From Strigamia acuminata (taxonomy: Eukaryota; Arthropoda; Chilopoda; Geophilomorpha; Linotaeniidae): DNA of 64,000 nucleotides. The stretch covers positions 3,414,186-3,478,185 of the forward strand of contig OX442317.1 in assembly GCA_949358305.1 (NCBI GenBank). Reading direction: 5' to 3'. Under the pieces are notes generated by a model. That model was not told where the DNA came from, did not search any database, and saw nothing but the letters and a program-made list of their open reading frames with translations. A program made the position numbers and the translations under genes. This document shows positions 45,201-57,085 of this stretch, piece after piece. Each line of letters opens with the position of its first letter. Position 1 is the stretch's first letter.

Positions 45201-45969
45201 TTCCACTAAAAAGAAACTAAATCTCACACTGACTGATTTTTCCACTATCGGTAATTTTTTGTCCCACTAATTTAGCTAAGGCAAAAAAAAATATTTTTTT
45301 TAGTGGAAATCCAAGCCACTTTAGTGGAGTTTTAATTCATGCCCATTCAAATTTACTTAAGAAAAAAAATTTATCAATTTAAATGTCATAGTAAATGTCA
45401 TGAAAAATGACAGAAAACACATAACACTGATCATTTAGCTGTAAAACTGTATGCACCCCTTAAGGAAAATTACTATATTCATATTTACCTGAATGCTTCT
45501 AGTGTTATTCATCAATATGTCAGTTAAACAATACTGAGGTTCCACTTCTGAATGTTGTATCTGTAAACACTCATCATAACTACCGGGCCAAAAGAATACA
45601 TTTCCTTGTTGAATGCCAGCAGGAAGCACATCCATTGAATCCCACACTGAAACCCAATTTAATAAATATTTACCACAACAAAAAATAATAAATAAAAATA
45701 AAAAACTTACTTTGAACAGCCCATGGTTTTCTCGATGCCAAATCGTGCAAATAAGAAAGCAGTCGAGTTTTGCATGTATCACTGATGTTTGTTTCCTGCA
45801 CAAATGATATCCCTATGGAGATTTCTCGACGGAAAAACCTAAGCCATTCATCGAATGCCTCGGAACCCGAAGCCGTAGTGGATTGCTCACCCGCCGCATT
45901 CAAACCTCTTCCAGTGAATACAAACAATAGAAATATATGAACAAGAAATTGCCAATTTTTTCCGCCCAT
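42276..45969 (-). CDS. nrf-6-like membrane acyltransferase, copy 3 (intact)
   Basis: Fifteen exons with the borders of copy 1, for example 45711-45969, 45489-45646, 44998-45094, ending in the exon that stops at 42276. Signal peptide with FTGRGLNAAG, NRF domain with WDSMDVLPAGIQQGN and VGICVPSACLAEE, then the acyltransferase-3 multi-pass region with GLRFLSMAWIILLH, VDTFYYM and RGGPYVLGLMTGY. The loop after the first membrane segment is shorter than in copy 1. All reading frames and splice sites inspected are intact; the exon 9 donor is GTGAAT and the exon 4 donor GTACAA, both weak. A hAT-like MITE lies in intron 7. It is head-to-head with antistasin-like copy 4, 1.0 kb away. Substrate unknown. 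Confidence 0.9.
43965..44266. mobile_element. hAT-like MITE in intron 7 of nrf-6-like copy 3
   Basis: Ends CAGGGC and GCCCTG with internal CTGGGC/GCCCAG inverted similarity. The 8-bp flanks CGCACACA (43957-43964) and CGTACACA (44267-44274) match at 7 of 8 positions, as expected for hAT. The repeated GGCAGAGA interior explains the purine-rich ORF. It is absent from copies 1 and 2. Confidence 0.8.
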
Positions 45970-46431
45970 TTCTAATTTTTTTTTTAAAGTGCATGCAAAA
46001 CCATTTCGCCTATTTGTAAATAAAATTGCGTAACAGGAAAAGTGTCTTTAGATTTCAACATCATTTTACCTAATAAACTGCTGGCGATTTATCAAAATTG
46101 CTGAGGTCGTGGACCTTTAAGTGAGGTTGTGTTTCCCTGTACAAATTAAAATAAATTGAAGTAATTTTTCCTCATATAACTATAAAACAAATTGTGAAAT
46201 CTACAAAAAATTATCAAAAAACGAGATACAATTATCATTTTTGCCTATAAAGATAACCTAATCCAACGAGAACAAACGCGTAACATTAAATGTTCCAGAT
46301 AAGATTAAAATATCTGCAAATTCATGATATCTAACGTTAAAATAACCTTTAATCATGCTAGACACAAAGATACTGAAACTCAATGGCCAATATGTTTTAC
46401 TCTGATAAAAGCCGAATTCTATAAACAAAGG

Positions 46432-46605
46432 TACCATACTGCCTCGATTTAATGCCGGGGCATTTATTAATTTTTCCGAGCCAACCCCCTCCCGGGTGGG
46501 TCGGCTTTCGGCGGCATTTAGTGCACTAGATGCCGCCTAGCCCCTGGCGTTTAGTCGAGGCCCGGCATTTAGATACGCCCGGCGTTAAATCGAGGCAGTA
46601 CGGTA
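46432..46605. mobile_element. MITE with ACTGCCTCGATTTAA ends
   Basis: TACTGCCTCGATTTAATGCC on the left and its near-perfect reverse complement on the right, with a GC-rich core of GGCATTTAG variants. It lies in the promoter spacer between nrf-6-like copy 3 and antistasin-like copy 4, which explains the wider gap there than in the first pair. Confidence 0.75.
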
Positions 46606-46899
46606 TTTTCATTGTTGGCCAGAGTACTCATAAGCTTTCAGAGTCTAAATATTTTTAGAGATAAAAACAAATCACTTGACAATCAATCACAATTGCAACA
46701 CACCGGGAAACACCTTGCGTGACTTAAGGATAGGTTATTCTGATCAGTACACCTTCGCACGACCGTGACACCAATAATGATGATTACTTTTGTGTTCACG
46801 AGGAAAAATTAGTGTTTAAATTTCCTCCTTATTTCAATACTGTATTATTAAATATCATTCACATTTACCTTTCGCACCTGCATACGAAATAAACTCACC

Positions 46900-46985
46900 T
46901 GAGCACAGGATTTAAGGTAGGTATATAATTCAAAGTCACGTCACAAATTTCACAGTCTTCTAAAAAAAACTAGAGGATAATCAAC
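46900..46985 (+). promoter_or_regulatory. core promoter of antistasin-like copy 4
   Basis: TATATAATTCAAAGTCACGT begins at 46922, 64 bp before the ATG, preceded by AAACTCACCTGAGCACAGG. It has the same block and spacing as copies 1 and 2. Confidence 0.6.
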
Positions 46986-48602
46986 ATGAAGTTCGCTCTG
47001 CTGGTATTTATTGTTTTGTGCAATGGTAAGAATAAACACGACTTCTACGACGCGAATTCACAGAAATTTAAACAAAATCTTCTCGATTTATCGATTTATT
47101 TTTAAATTTTTATTTCTAGAACGGAAATTGTCTGGAAAATATATCTTCTTTTATTTTTTTTTTTTAAATCGAGGTTTAAATTGCTATTTTATTCCAGATT
47201 TCAAAGTGGGTTCAGCAACTGACAAATCCGCTGACAAGTGTTATAAATTTATTAACCGAGACAACCTCGAATGTTGCAACCAAAAACCCATTCTAAACCC
47301 ATGCTCTGTATGTTACATCACTGCACTTGACCTTCACAAACTGAGAATTACTAATATTTTATTTTTTCAGACTGTAAAATGTGGCGACAACACAGAATGT
47401 GTTTTACATCACGTTCCAACTCCAGGAAACTGCACAAATGATTTTCCACTAGTACCACGATGCAAGTCATAAATATTAAATACCTATTTCAAAGCATTAC
47501 ATTTCCAAACTCCTAACTATAGGTCAGCAGCCATGCTATATGCTAAAATGCGCTTCTTACTGCGTTCCGACAATCAACAGTAACACCAAGTGCCCCTCTT
47601 GCTACTGCGACGAGAAAAATAGTGAGATCTTAATCTAATTAAATTATTTTAAATTAATTTTTTGTTTTTAAATTTTAATTAGAGTTTGAAAATCCATGTC
47701 TGAAGGTTCGTTTAGAAACCCTTTCCAGAAAACAATTTAATTTTTGTTTGTTAATATAGAAAGATGCATGTGCAGCTGGTGAAGAATGCAAGCTTGTAGA
47801 GGTTACATGCATAAGGGCGCCTTGTCTTCCAGTAAAACAATGTAAGTGAATATAATTTCATCGTATCGTTAGTTTTTCAAGTGAAAAATGTGTTTTAGGC
47901 CGACCACTTTGTCCCGCGGAAGAAGTGTGTCCAAACAATTGTTTATCCTACGTGGATTCGAATGGATGCAAGAAGTGTCACTGCTGCAGTATGTTTTCTT
48001 ATATTTGTGCCAAAATCAATTTTAAGTGGTAATATATATGTTCTTATTGTTTGTTTTACAGATGCCTGCGTGGTAATTTTCTTAAACAATAATAATAATA
48101 AAAAGAATTACCCTAGAACCACTAAAACCGGTCAAAATGACAGGTCGAAATACCATAAACAATACATGCATATAACGTTTTTACTATTTACACGTATAAA
48201 TATGCCAATTTTAAAGTTTAAGCCAATCACATGCTGTTTTTTTCTTGGTTAAATTGATCGCATTTAAAATTTGATATTATATTTCGCCGCGATCTGTGAC
48301 AGCAGAATGTTTCCATTTGTCTAAAATTGGATCTTCAATTTGGAATAATGAACGAACATACACTTGCCAAAAACGTTTGTTTTATTACGTAATAATAATA
48401 ACATTGTAGCGACATTTGTACGTAATGGGTCATTTTAACCGGTTTCAGCCATTCTAGGCAGGGGAAATTCCAACCGTTCTAGCGTTAATTATGAATTTAT
48501 TTCGTTTTCTAGAACAAAAAATGTCCAGAAGGTAAAAAATGCGTTTTAAACCAAGTGGCGTGTTTTACATGCCCCTGCCCTGCACAAGCAGAATGTCAAT
48601 AA
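46986..48602 (+). CDS. antistasin-like secreted cysteine-rich protein, copy 4
   Basis: Nine exons, 211 residues: 46986-47025, 47198-47307, 47371-47461, 47523-47621, 47683-47705, 47760-47841, 47899-47988, 48062-48072 and 48513-48602. Signal peptide MKFALLVFIVLCNG. Two antistasin-type modules are in exons 4 and 7 (CPSCYC; CPNNC with DSNGCKKCHC). All frames are open. Intron 3 has a GC donor (47462-47463) within GCAAGT, as in copies 2 and 3; if it is not spliced, translation would stop three codons later after Cys-Lys-Ser. Intron 8 has been enlarged by a piggyBac-like MITE. It is probably an extracellular protease inhibitor; the target is unknown. Confidence 0.85.
48111..48484. mobile_element. 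piggyBac-like MITE in intron 8 of antistasin-like copy 4
   Basis: Begins CCCTAGAACC after TTA and ends CGTTCTAGCG before TTAA. Internal inverted blocks share ACCGGTYAAAATGAC. The TTAA border and CCCTAGAA start resemble piggyBac ends. The right half was carried along in the chimeric relic at 57877-58050. Confidence 0.65.
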
Positions 48603-49330
48603 CATTGTGATTATGTTCAACCAGATTAACTTGAAATGAATTCAATAAAATCGTTATAATCCACTGAAAACTCGAGAAATTTTATTTTTATAATGATTTT
48701 GGTTTACTTCCGAAAACCCAAAACACAGAAAACCATAAAACACACGAATGAGTCAACACTCGCACATCAAACCGAAAACACATTTCCGAAAGAAAAGAAA
48801 ATATGATGTAACATCTGTAATCACCGTTACTGATATTGACAAACGAACAATACACCAGATGGCTCTTAAAGTCTAACCACGTGTGCCCAGATAACTGTCA
48901 TCAAATAGACAAATTAAAAGAAACTCACCATCAAATTGCAACTTAAATTTTCTTCTTCTTCGTATTTTGTAGTTTCTTTCGGTTTCCGTTTTAGAATTTT
49001 CATATTTAGTGAATCAAGCAGAGGTCTTACAAGTTATCTGAAATATAAATCCACACAATTAATTGTATAAGAAAATCAATAAATGTAAATAATAATAATA
49101 AATAATAAATAATAATAATGCTGAATTTAATCCAATAACAGTTTGAATGTGATTTTAATTTTTTCAATTTCAATTTTCATAATTATAAAAATGGATTAAT
49201 TGTTACTTAAAATTATTTCGAATGGGAATGTTACAAAAAACTTACCACAGTGACATTACGCCAGTCTGGCGGAATGTCGATCATAGATAGAAAGCTTAGT
49301 GTTTTCATCCGAGTTAAACACATTGCTTCA
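48603..49330. repeat. duplicated 3' flank of antistasin-like copy 4
   Basis: Similar to the other three flanks (CACGAATGAGTCAACAC, CACCAGATGGCTCTTAAAG). No gene is recognised here. Confidence 0.65.
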
Positions 49331-49503
49331 TTGACCTTTAATAATAAAGAAAGAAATTACGTAATTAAAAAGAATTTTTATAATTTCTGGTAGGCCTGTG
49401 CGATTATTTTCCCAAACGAATATAAATGAGATATGGCAATCTTATTCATTTAGCTGCAATGTATCGCAAAAGCAATACATCAAAAAAGCGATACATTGCA
49501 ATA

Positions 49504-49687
49504 CAGTCGAAACTCTTTATAACGAATCGCGATATAAGAAATTATCGGCATAATAAATACCTAAAAATGGCCGGTTTGGTTGGCTGGCCATAGAACACCA
49601 TGTTAAAAAATTTTGATATAACGAATTCTCATTATAACGAATCGATTTTTCTGGTCCCTTGCGATTCGTTATAAAGAGTTTCGACTG
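49504..49687. mobile_element. pogo/Tc1-like MITE (184 bp)
   Basis: CAGTCGAAACTCTTTATAAC at the left end with its exact reverse complement at the right end, flanked by TA (49502-49503 and 49688-49689). The end sequence and TA duplication fit pogo/Tigger-like elements. Confidence 0.85.
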
Positions 49688-49818
49688 TATTGTAAAAAAA
49701 AAATCGAAAAAACGCTGTTCGGATTAATCGATATCGTTCAAACAACGAACGTTCGGAATCAGAATGCTATTCTTACGTTACCTAAAGGTTACCTAAAAGA
49801 AACAAAAACAAATTAGAT

Positions 49819-49946
49819 ACACTAACTGCATTCAAAAACTCGTGTTACAAGTGTTTTTGTTTTCTGATCTTAAAAGATTTTTAAAAAATTAAAAACCACG
49901 AAAACACACCTAATATAAAATACGACTTTTTGAATGCAGCTAGTGT
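49819..49946. mobile_element. MITE with CTGCATTCAAAAA ends, second copy
   Basis: ACACTAACTGCATTCAAAAA against the inverted TTTTTGAATGCAGCTAGTGT. It is the same family as 9438-9578. Confidence 0.7.
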
Positions 49947-51644
49947 CATTTTTTGGTATTATTAATTATTACTGCAAATTGCAACTTACTGGTTAGTTTG
50001 AATTCCTACATCGAGGACTATTTTTGCATAATATTTCTCAAAACATTTGCGGCAACTAAATAAACAAAATGAATAAAATAAATACAAAGATTATAAATTA
50101 CGGTGCAAACCTGGCTCAAATCGTCGTCCATATCTGTAGTATTTAATTGTTTATCACTGTAAATTTGTGCGGAACCACCACACTCGATTCAACACGTGTT
50201 CCGCTAACAAGTTTGCACAAACATCGTGACCTAAACCAAAAACATATTAATCGCACACTACGCATTTAATATGAATGAAATAATAACTACACGTTTTTGT
50301 TTTCGCTTCACGCGCCATGTTCTTATCTTCTAGCATTAATGAAAGAATATTCTTTCATATAGTGTAGTTATTATTACATGCCACTCACTTGTCAGCCGCA
50401 GTTTGGAAGTGACTGGTGTTGGTGCTGTGATTGGTCAAAATCTTTGATGGCCAGACTTGACTAAACAATAAATAAAAACTTTTAAAGCTCGTTTAGTTAA
50501 GCCTGGCCCATCAAAAATTATTGTTGTCCTTTCGTTGATAAAATCTGAATAAACAAAAAATAAGAAAACAAATAAAAAAATAAAAAATCAGAAAATAAAA
50601 ATAAATAAAAATAAACAAAATAAAAATAAAAAAAATAAAAAAATAAAAAAAATAAAAATTTGTTTATCACCGACCCAATTCATTTTTTATAAGCAAATAG
50701 AGTGGTTTGTTATAAACATTTCTATCGTTTAAAACTTTTATAAAAATTAAAAATAAAAACGAAACCAAAAAAATTAAAAATTAAAACAAAACCAAAAAAA
50801 TTAAAAATAAAAACGAAACCAAAATAAATAAAAAATAAAAACGCAACCAAAATTTAATTTAATTTACTTTAAGTCAATGAAGTAAAAAGAAAGTGGAAAA
50901 AATCAATCAAAATGTTTCTTCAAAGTTGCACACCTGTTTCAATTAATATTTGCATCAGTATCTCCCGAGCTTCGCGTTCCTTTGCGTAACTTTCCTTAAT
51001 GATGCAATGATGCATCTTCAGCAACGTCTTTGGAATATTTTTACTGGATATTAATTGAAAATGTTTTGAAATTGATGAGCTGCAAGTTATTTTTATTTTT
51101 GCACCTGTCCATTTCCGGTTTCTGCAATAGAAGAAGTTGAAATGTTTAATTGTACACAAAAAACACGGGAATTCACTGTTCGTCGATCCATTTTGCGTCT
51201 AATTGTTCATATTTTTCCTTATGGCTTCAGACATCCCGTTGGTTAATCTGGATAATAAAAAAATTTTCATTAAATAAATCCAAATTTTTATTAGAAATAA
51301 GCTACTTTAATAGTATGTTTATTATAATATGTATATTATTATTATTATTATTATTATTATTTCGCATCTTTATCCATCTACTGCAGTTTTTTTATTCGCA
51401 AACATGTTTCTAGTAAAAAAAAATCGCGATTGGAAAAGAAAAATCAGTTTTTAAATTTCCAATATTTCACTGCCCGGCATTGCCTTGATTTCCGCTAATT
51501 ACCGCGTATAGATTTATTATTTGTTAAAATAAGAGTTCACTTGTCACCTATAAAAGTGAAATAAACTCACCTCATAACTGGATTTAAAGTGAAATTCAAA
51601 GTCAAGTCGCACATTCTTGCACACCCATCTCGAAATTAATCATC
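49947..51644. other. gene-poor AT-rich stretch
   Basis: 50560-50870 is A-rich simple sequence (AAATAAAAATAAA). A - strand ORF ending at 50920 reads like protein over its last 45 residues (KMHHCIIKESYAKEREAREI) and follows a possible acceptor, CTATTGCAG. It could be a terminal exon, but no partner exons are found. The core promoter of the next gene lies at its right end (GATTTAAAGTGAAATTCAAAG, about 51580). Confidence 0.4.
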
Positions 51645-53152
51645 ATGAAGTTGTCTCTGCTAATACAGCTGTGCTTTATTGCTCTGTGCACTAGTGAGTA
51701 CGATAAATCAATCTATTCTATTACATGCGAGATGATTTCGAAGCATCTGAAAACCAATTTGAATTGCCTTTTTCTTTTCGATCTAGAAGTAAAAGTGCAA
51801 AAATTCCAATTACAAAAAAAAATTATGTCGTCACGATAATTTAATTGTTTTCCTGAGAAATAATTTAATTTTAAATGAATCTAAAAAAATATTGTCATTT
51901 CAGAACGTGGGCTCGGTTCGGAAATCGAAGAATTCCACGGAGGAAAGCATACTCGTGGCAAATGCTTTGAAGTTCTGCACCAACCAGCTCCCAACTGTTG
52001 CAACCAAAAGCCACTGTTTAATCCTTGTTCCGTATGTTCTTTTAAATTAAATTTAAAAAAGATTAATAACTGTATTAATCACGAAAAACAAAAACACCTG
52101 GAACAACTATTATCTAAGACAAACCAATTTTTAATTTTATCTGCTGATATGCAGAAATGAATCCAAACAGATGGTCCCAACCCCACAAAAATTCACTTTA
52201 CATTCAGCTGAAGACAGCAAAACTCCAATTAATTCCACAATTCATTAATTTCTAGACCGTTAAATGCCGCAAAAACAAACAATGTGTCCTGCGTCACATC
52301 CCTACCAGCCCTCCGAATTGCAGCGATGCCTTTCCATTAAAACCTACATGTAATTCGTATACAAGAGTGACTACAGACCCCCTAACTAAACTCAATTAAT
52401 TTACATATGCCTGAACTACAGGTAAACGTCCATGTCCTTTGCGCAAATGTGCTCCTTACTGCATACCCACAATCGGTACAAACAAGTGCCCCTCGTGTTT
52501 CTGCGAAGAAAACAGTGGTGAGTGACATTCAACATTGCATTGTTTTTTTAAAAAAATTAATAATTTTATTTAAAAAAAAATCTCAACAGCTTTTAAAAAC
52601 CCATGTCGAAAGGTCAGTTTTTGAGCTCTTAACTTGCATAAAAGTGATTCTGTTATTGATTTTGATTTTTTAATAGAAAGGTGCCTGTAAGCCTAATGAG
52701 GACTGCGTCCTGCTGGATGTCACGTGTAAACGAGCACCTTGTTATCCCAGAAAAAAATGTAAGAATGTCAGCCACACACGTTGGAAATAATAAAAAATAC
52801 TTGCATTTTTAGGCCGACCAACTTGTCCCCCGGAAGAAGTTTGTCCTCACAATTGCTTAGCCTACATGGACCAAAATGGCTGCAAAGGATGCCATTGTTG
52901 TAGTATGTTTCACATGTTAATACAAATACCTACAAAGATAAATCTCTTTTATAATCTATTTTTTGTTGGTAATTTACAGATGGCTGCGTGGTAAGAAATA
53001 TTTTCATTTCTTTGACAAGCAAGTATACCAATTAATTATAAATTTCCTCGTTTGTTTTATAGAACAAACAATGTCCAGATGGCCAAAAGTGCGTTCTGAA
53101 CCAAGTGCAGTGTATCACGTGCCCGTGTCCAGCAATTCCTCAATGTCAATAA
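51645..53152 (+). CDS. antistasin-like secreted cysteine-rich protein, copy 5
   Basis: Nine exons, 220 residues: 51645-51693, 51904-52031, 52256-52349, 52422-52517, 52590-52612, 52677-52758, 52813-52902, 52980-52990 and 53063-53152. A longer signal peptide (LIQLCFIALCTS) and a charged GSEIEEFHGGKH linker distinguish this subfamily from copies 1-4. Antistasin modules: CPLRKCAPYC with CPSCFC, and CPPEEVCPHNC with DQNGCKGCHC. All donors are GT. The 23-nt and 11-nt exons are conserved. No nrf-6-like gene lies upstream. Role inferred: secreted protease inhibitor or extracellular matrix protein. Confidence 0.9.
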
Positions 53153-53640
53153 CAATGAATCAATCCCAAAATCCACAATAAATAGAATTCGTCATTAAAC
53201 TGTTTACTTTTTCTGCATAGCACACTCGTTTCACATTTTTATGGCGCTCCTAAGCTCCCTTTAAACAAACAATTCCAATTGCACATGCACAACTATGCAA
53301 AACCCTTGAAATGAATTGAATAAAAATCACCTTAATTTTAAAAATTCTAAAAAAAAAAATTTTAAAAACTTTTTTTTTCTCAAAAAACTCTCAAACAAGC
53401 ATATAACTGCAAGAATGAGTCAACACATCAAATTGTAAAGTCACTTCCGGAAGAAAAAAAAAACTGATTGATATTACATTTGGGCCCATCCTTACTGATA
53501 TTGACAAACAAACAATATACTAGATGGCTCTTATACTGGGAACACACAAGGCACAATGCGATTCGCGCTGCCTCGCAAAGCGATTTTGACGTCAGGTCAC
53601 ACCTGATTGGCTGCGATCAAAATCGCCCACCTCAAAATTA

Positions 53641-54705
53641 ATCATCCTGAAGCTGTCTCCGCTAATACAGCTGTGCTTTATTGGTCTGTGTACTATTGAA
53701 TACGATAAATCAATCTATTCTGTATACGAGATGATTTCTATGCATCTGAAAACGAATTTGAATTGCCAACATGTAAAGCTAAGTACACATGACCTGATTC
53801 AGTGCACGGAATGGTCATTTTCCATGAGCAGCCAAAAGTTTTGATCGACGTGGTACACATAGTTCCGCTCACCACACACGGAAACTTTCTGGCAGTGATA
53901 TTGCATGGAAAAATTCAATCGTATCTGTGCACGGACAAATTCTGAGTACCCAGAAAGCATTGTGGTAATGCAATCGATCGTGACCGGTCGTGCGCAAGAC
54001 GGAGGTGGATACTGAATACAAAGACAGATAATACTAAAAATGTTTGATTAATTTATTTTATAATTTATTATTAATTATTAATTTAAAAATACTGTAATCC
54101 ATTTATTTTGCACAATTAAACTACTATATTTTGTAAAAGTGATCACCATTTGTAATTACAACACGTGCACGGATAGTGTGTACCAAACAATTTCCGCGCA
54201 CGGATAAACACAGCCAAACACACAGGCAAAATTATTTCATTTGCGGTGTGACAACCTGAAAATTCAGACTCTGGATATTCAGAGTCTAAAAGTCTTATGT
54301 GTACTTAACTTACGTCGTAAAAGAACGATAAGCTAAATAAACTCAATCAATTTCCAAATGCCTGATTTACAAGTCAACGTCCATGTCCTTTGCGTAAATG
54401 TGCCCCTTACTGCACACCTACAATCGGTATAAACAAGTGCCCCTTGTGTAAAGAAAACAGTAATGAGTCAACTCCATCATTGCATTGTTTTTTAAAAAGA
54501 AATAAACATTTTCTAAAAAAATCTTCAACAGCTTCTAAAAACCCAAGTCTAGAGTTAAGAACTTGAGCTCTAACTTGTAAAAAAGTGATACTGTATTTTC
54601 ATTTTCATCTTAATAGAAAAAAGCATGTAGGCTTAATGAGAACTGAGTTGTGCAAGATGTCAAGTATTAACGAGCCCCTTGTTATCCTACAAAACAATGT
54701 AAGAA
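53641..54705 (+). pseudogene. antistasin-like copy 5b, fragmentary
   Basis: Exon 1 relic at 53641-53697 (start codon changed to CTG), exon 4 at about 54373-54465 with the TTCTGC codons deleted, and exon 6 at about 54617-54702 with a TGA. Exons 2, 3 and 7-9 are missing, and a MITE sits in intron 1. Its promoter region has been replaced at 53538-53640 by a repeat also seen at 62490-62600. Confidence 0.85.
53776..54311. mobile_element. MITE with AAGYTAAGTACACAT ends
   Basis: AAGCTAAGTACACATGAC on the left against the inverted TATGTGTACTTAACTT on the right, about 536 bp. The adjacent intron sequence matches intron 1 of copies 5 and 6. The family is not identified. Confidence 0.7.
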
Positions 54706-55004
54706 TTTCAGCCACAATTTTTGAAATTAATGAGCTGAAAGTTTATTTCCTGTGTCTGCATTTGCAAACATTAAAAAACGTTACATTTTACACAAAAACT
54801 GGCCGTCCTTTGATGCAACCAAGTTTAATCTTTCACTGCCCTGCATTGCATTGACTTGCGCAATCAATGCGATTTTGTTATACTTGATAAAAAAAAGTTA
54901 CCTACGGTATTACCTAAAAAAAATAAAATAAACTCACCTAGAAACAGGATTTAAAGTGAAATTCAAAGTCAAGTCGCACATTCTTGCACACACAGTTAAT
55001 CAAC

Positions 55005-57085
55005 ATGAAGCTGTCTCTGCTAGTAGTGCTGGGCTTTACCGCTCTCTGCATTGGTGAGTACGATAAATCCGCCTATTGTATGTACACACCGCTTAACCTT
55101 CCCACAGCCATGGTGGGGTCAGAAAAATAACAAAAGTAGTAAAATAACTGTAACTCTTTTTTTCCTGAAAACTAATTTAGGGGACCAGCTTTAATTCCTC
55201 CAAAAATATTTTTTCTAAATTTATAATAACTAAGTTCTAATATTTTTTTGATTATGAACAAGTTAAACTGATAATAATAATAATAATATTTACAACATAA
55301 AACACCATTACGTGAGCGCGGTACACTGTTTTGCCAATTTTTAGTACTAGGCGGTATATTGAAACGCTTGTGCGCATGTGCGCAATCTTAATTTTCTAGG
55401 TGCAATCACATTTTTCCTGGCCTCAGCACATGTTTTAATGTGCTCAAACCAGAAAAAATGCAATTGTACCTGGAAAAATAAGATTCTGCACATGCGCAGA
55501 AGCATTTTAAAAGAAGGCCGATTTGACTGACCACAGCTAGCAACCAGGCTTGGCTATAAAAATGCTTCACAATAGTTTCTATGCATCTGGAAACGAATTT
55601 GAATTGCTTAGAAAAAATAATTATGATCATGACAATTGAGTGTGTTTTTTTCCCCCGCGAAATAATTTTATTTTAAATAAATTTAGCCAATATTATTATT
55701 TCAGAACGTGGGCTTGGTTCGGAAATCGAAGAATTGCCAGAAGGAAACCGCCGCCCTGACGGCACATGCTATAAAGTTCTACGAGGACTAGGTCCCAACT
55801 GTTGCAACCAAAAACCACTGTTTAATCCTTGTTCCGTGAGTTGTTTTAAATTTAAAGCATACATAAAGATTAAAAACTGAATTACAAAGAAAAAAACACC
55901 TGGAACCACTGATTAACTGAAAAAACCAATTTTATCTGCTGATATCTGGGAAATGAATCCATACAGATGGTCCCAACCCCACAAAAACTTACTTTGCCTT
56001 CCGCTGAAGACAGCAAAACTCGAATTTTACATATTGGTCGATTTAAACATTTATTTTAGTGTTCTTGACCAACTGGGTCAGATTCAGTCGTTTTAAACTC
56101 GCTTTGTAAGGAATACCGCGCTGTATCAAAATCCCGTGCTCAATGAGAGCATTTACAGTAAATTTACAGTAAATTCCAAATTCATTCATTTCCAGGCTGT
56201 TGAATGCAGCGAAGACACAGAATGTGTTCTGCGTCACATCCCTGCCAGACCTCCAAATTGCGCCGATGACTTTCCATTAAAAGCAACATGTAAGTCGTAA
56301 AAGAATGATAAACTAAATAAACTCAATCAATTTTCAAATGCCTGATCTACAGGTAAACATCCATGTCCTATGCGCAAATGCGCCCCTTACTGTATACCCA
56401 CAACCGGTACAGACCAGTGCTCCTCGTGTTTCTGCGAAGAAAACAGTGGTGAGTCACATTTAACATTGCATTGTTTTTAAAAAATTAATTAATTTATTTT
56501 TTTAAAAAAATCTTTAACAGCGTTTAAAAACCCTTGTCTGGAGGTAAGTGTTTAAGCTCTAATTTGCAGGAAAAAAAAGTGATTTTGTTTTTTAATTTTA
56601 ATTTTTTAATAGAAAGATGCATGTGGGTCTAATGAGGACTGCGTCCTGCAAGATGTCACGTGTAAACGAGCCCCTTGTTATCCCATAAAACAATGTAAGA
56701 ATTTCAGCCACACACGTTGGAAATAATAAAAAATACTTGCATTTTTAGGCCGACCAACTTGTCCCCCGGAAGAAGTCTGTCCTGACAATTGCTTACCCTA
56801 CGTGGACCAAAATGGCTGCAAAGGATGCCATTGTTGCAGTATGTTTCACTAGTTAATAGAAAAACAAATAAAAATCTATTTTAATTTTTTTTGTTTACTT
56901 GTTATTTTACAGATGGCTGCGTGGTAAGAAATATTTTCATTTCTTTGTCAAGCAAGTATACCGATTAATTATAAATTTTCTCGTTCGTTTTATAGAATAA
57001 ACAATGTCCAGATGGCCAAAAGTGCGTTTTGAACCAAGTGCAGTGCTTCACGTGCCCGTGTCCACCAATCCCAGAATGTCAATAA
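55005..57085 (+). CDS. antistasin-like secreted cysteine-rich protein, copy 6
   Basis: Nine exons, 221 residues: 55005-55053, 55705-55835, 56196-56289, 56353-56448, 56521-56543, 56613-56694, 56749-56838, 56913-56923 and 56996-57085. Signal peptide VVLGFTALCIG. Antistasin modules with CPMRKCAPYC then CFC, and CPPEEVCPDNC with DQNGCKGCHC. All frames are open with GT-AG introns. Intron 1 holds an inverted repeat (about 55370-55505, GCGCATGTGC arms). Closest to copy 5 and to the broken copy 7. Role as for copy 5. Confidence 0.9.
55370..55505. repeat. inverted repeat in intron 1 of copy 6
   Basis: GCGCATGTGCGCAATCTTA pairs with TAAGATTCTGCACATGCGC, and AGGTGCAATCACATTTTT with its mirror. It is a likely small MITE with arms of about 58 bp. 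Confidence 0.65.

Noticed and set aside
50920-51159. Definite - strand gene
   Set aside because: The last 45 residues look protein-like, but there is no partner exon, promoter or family; left as a remark in the gene-poor stretch.
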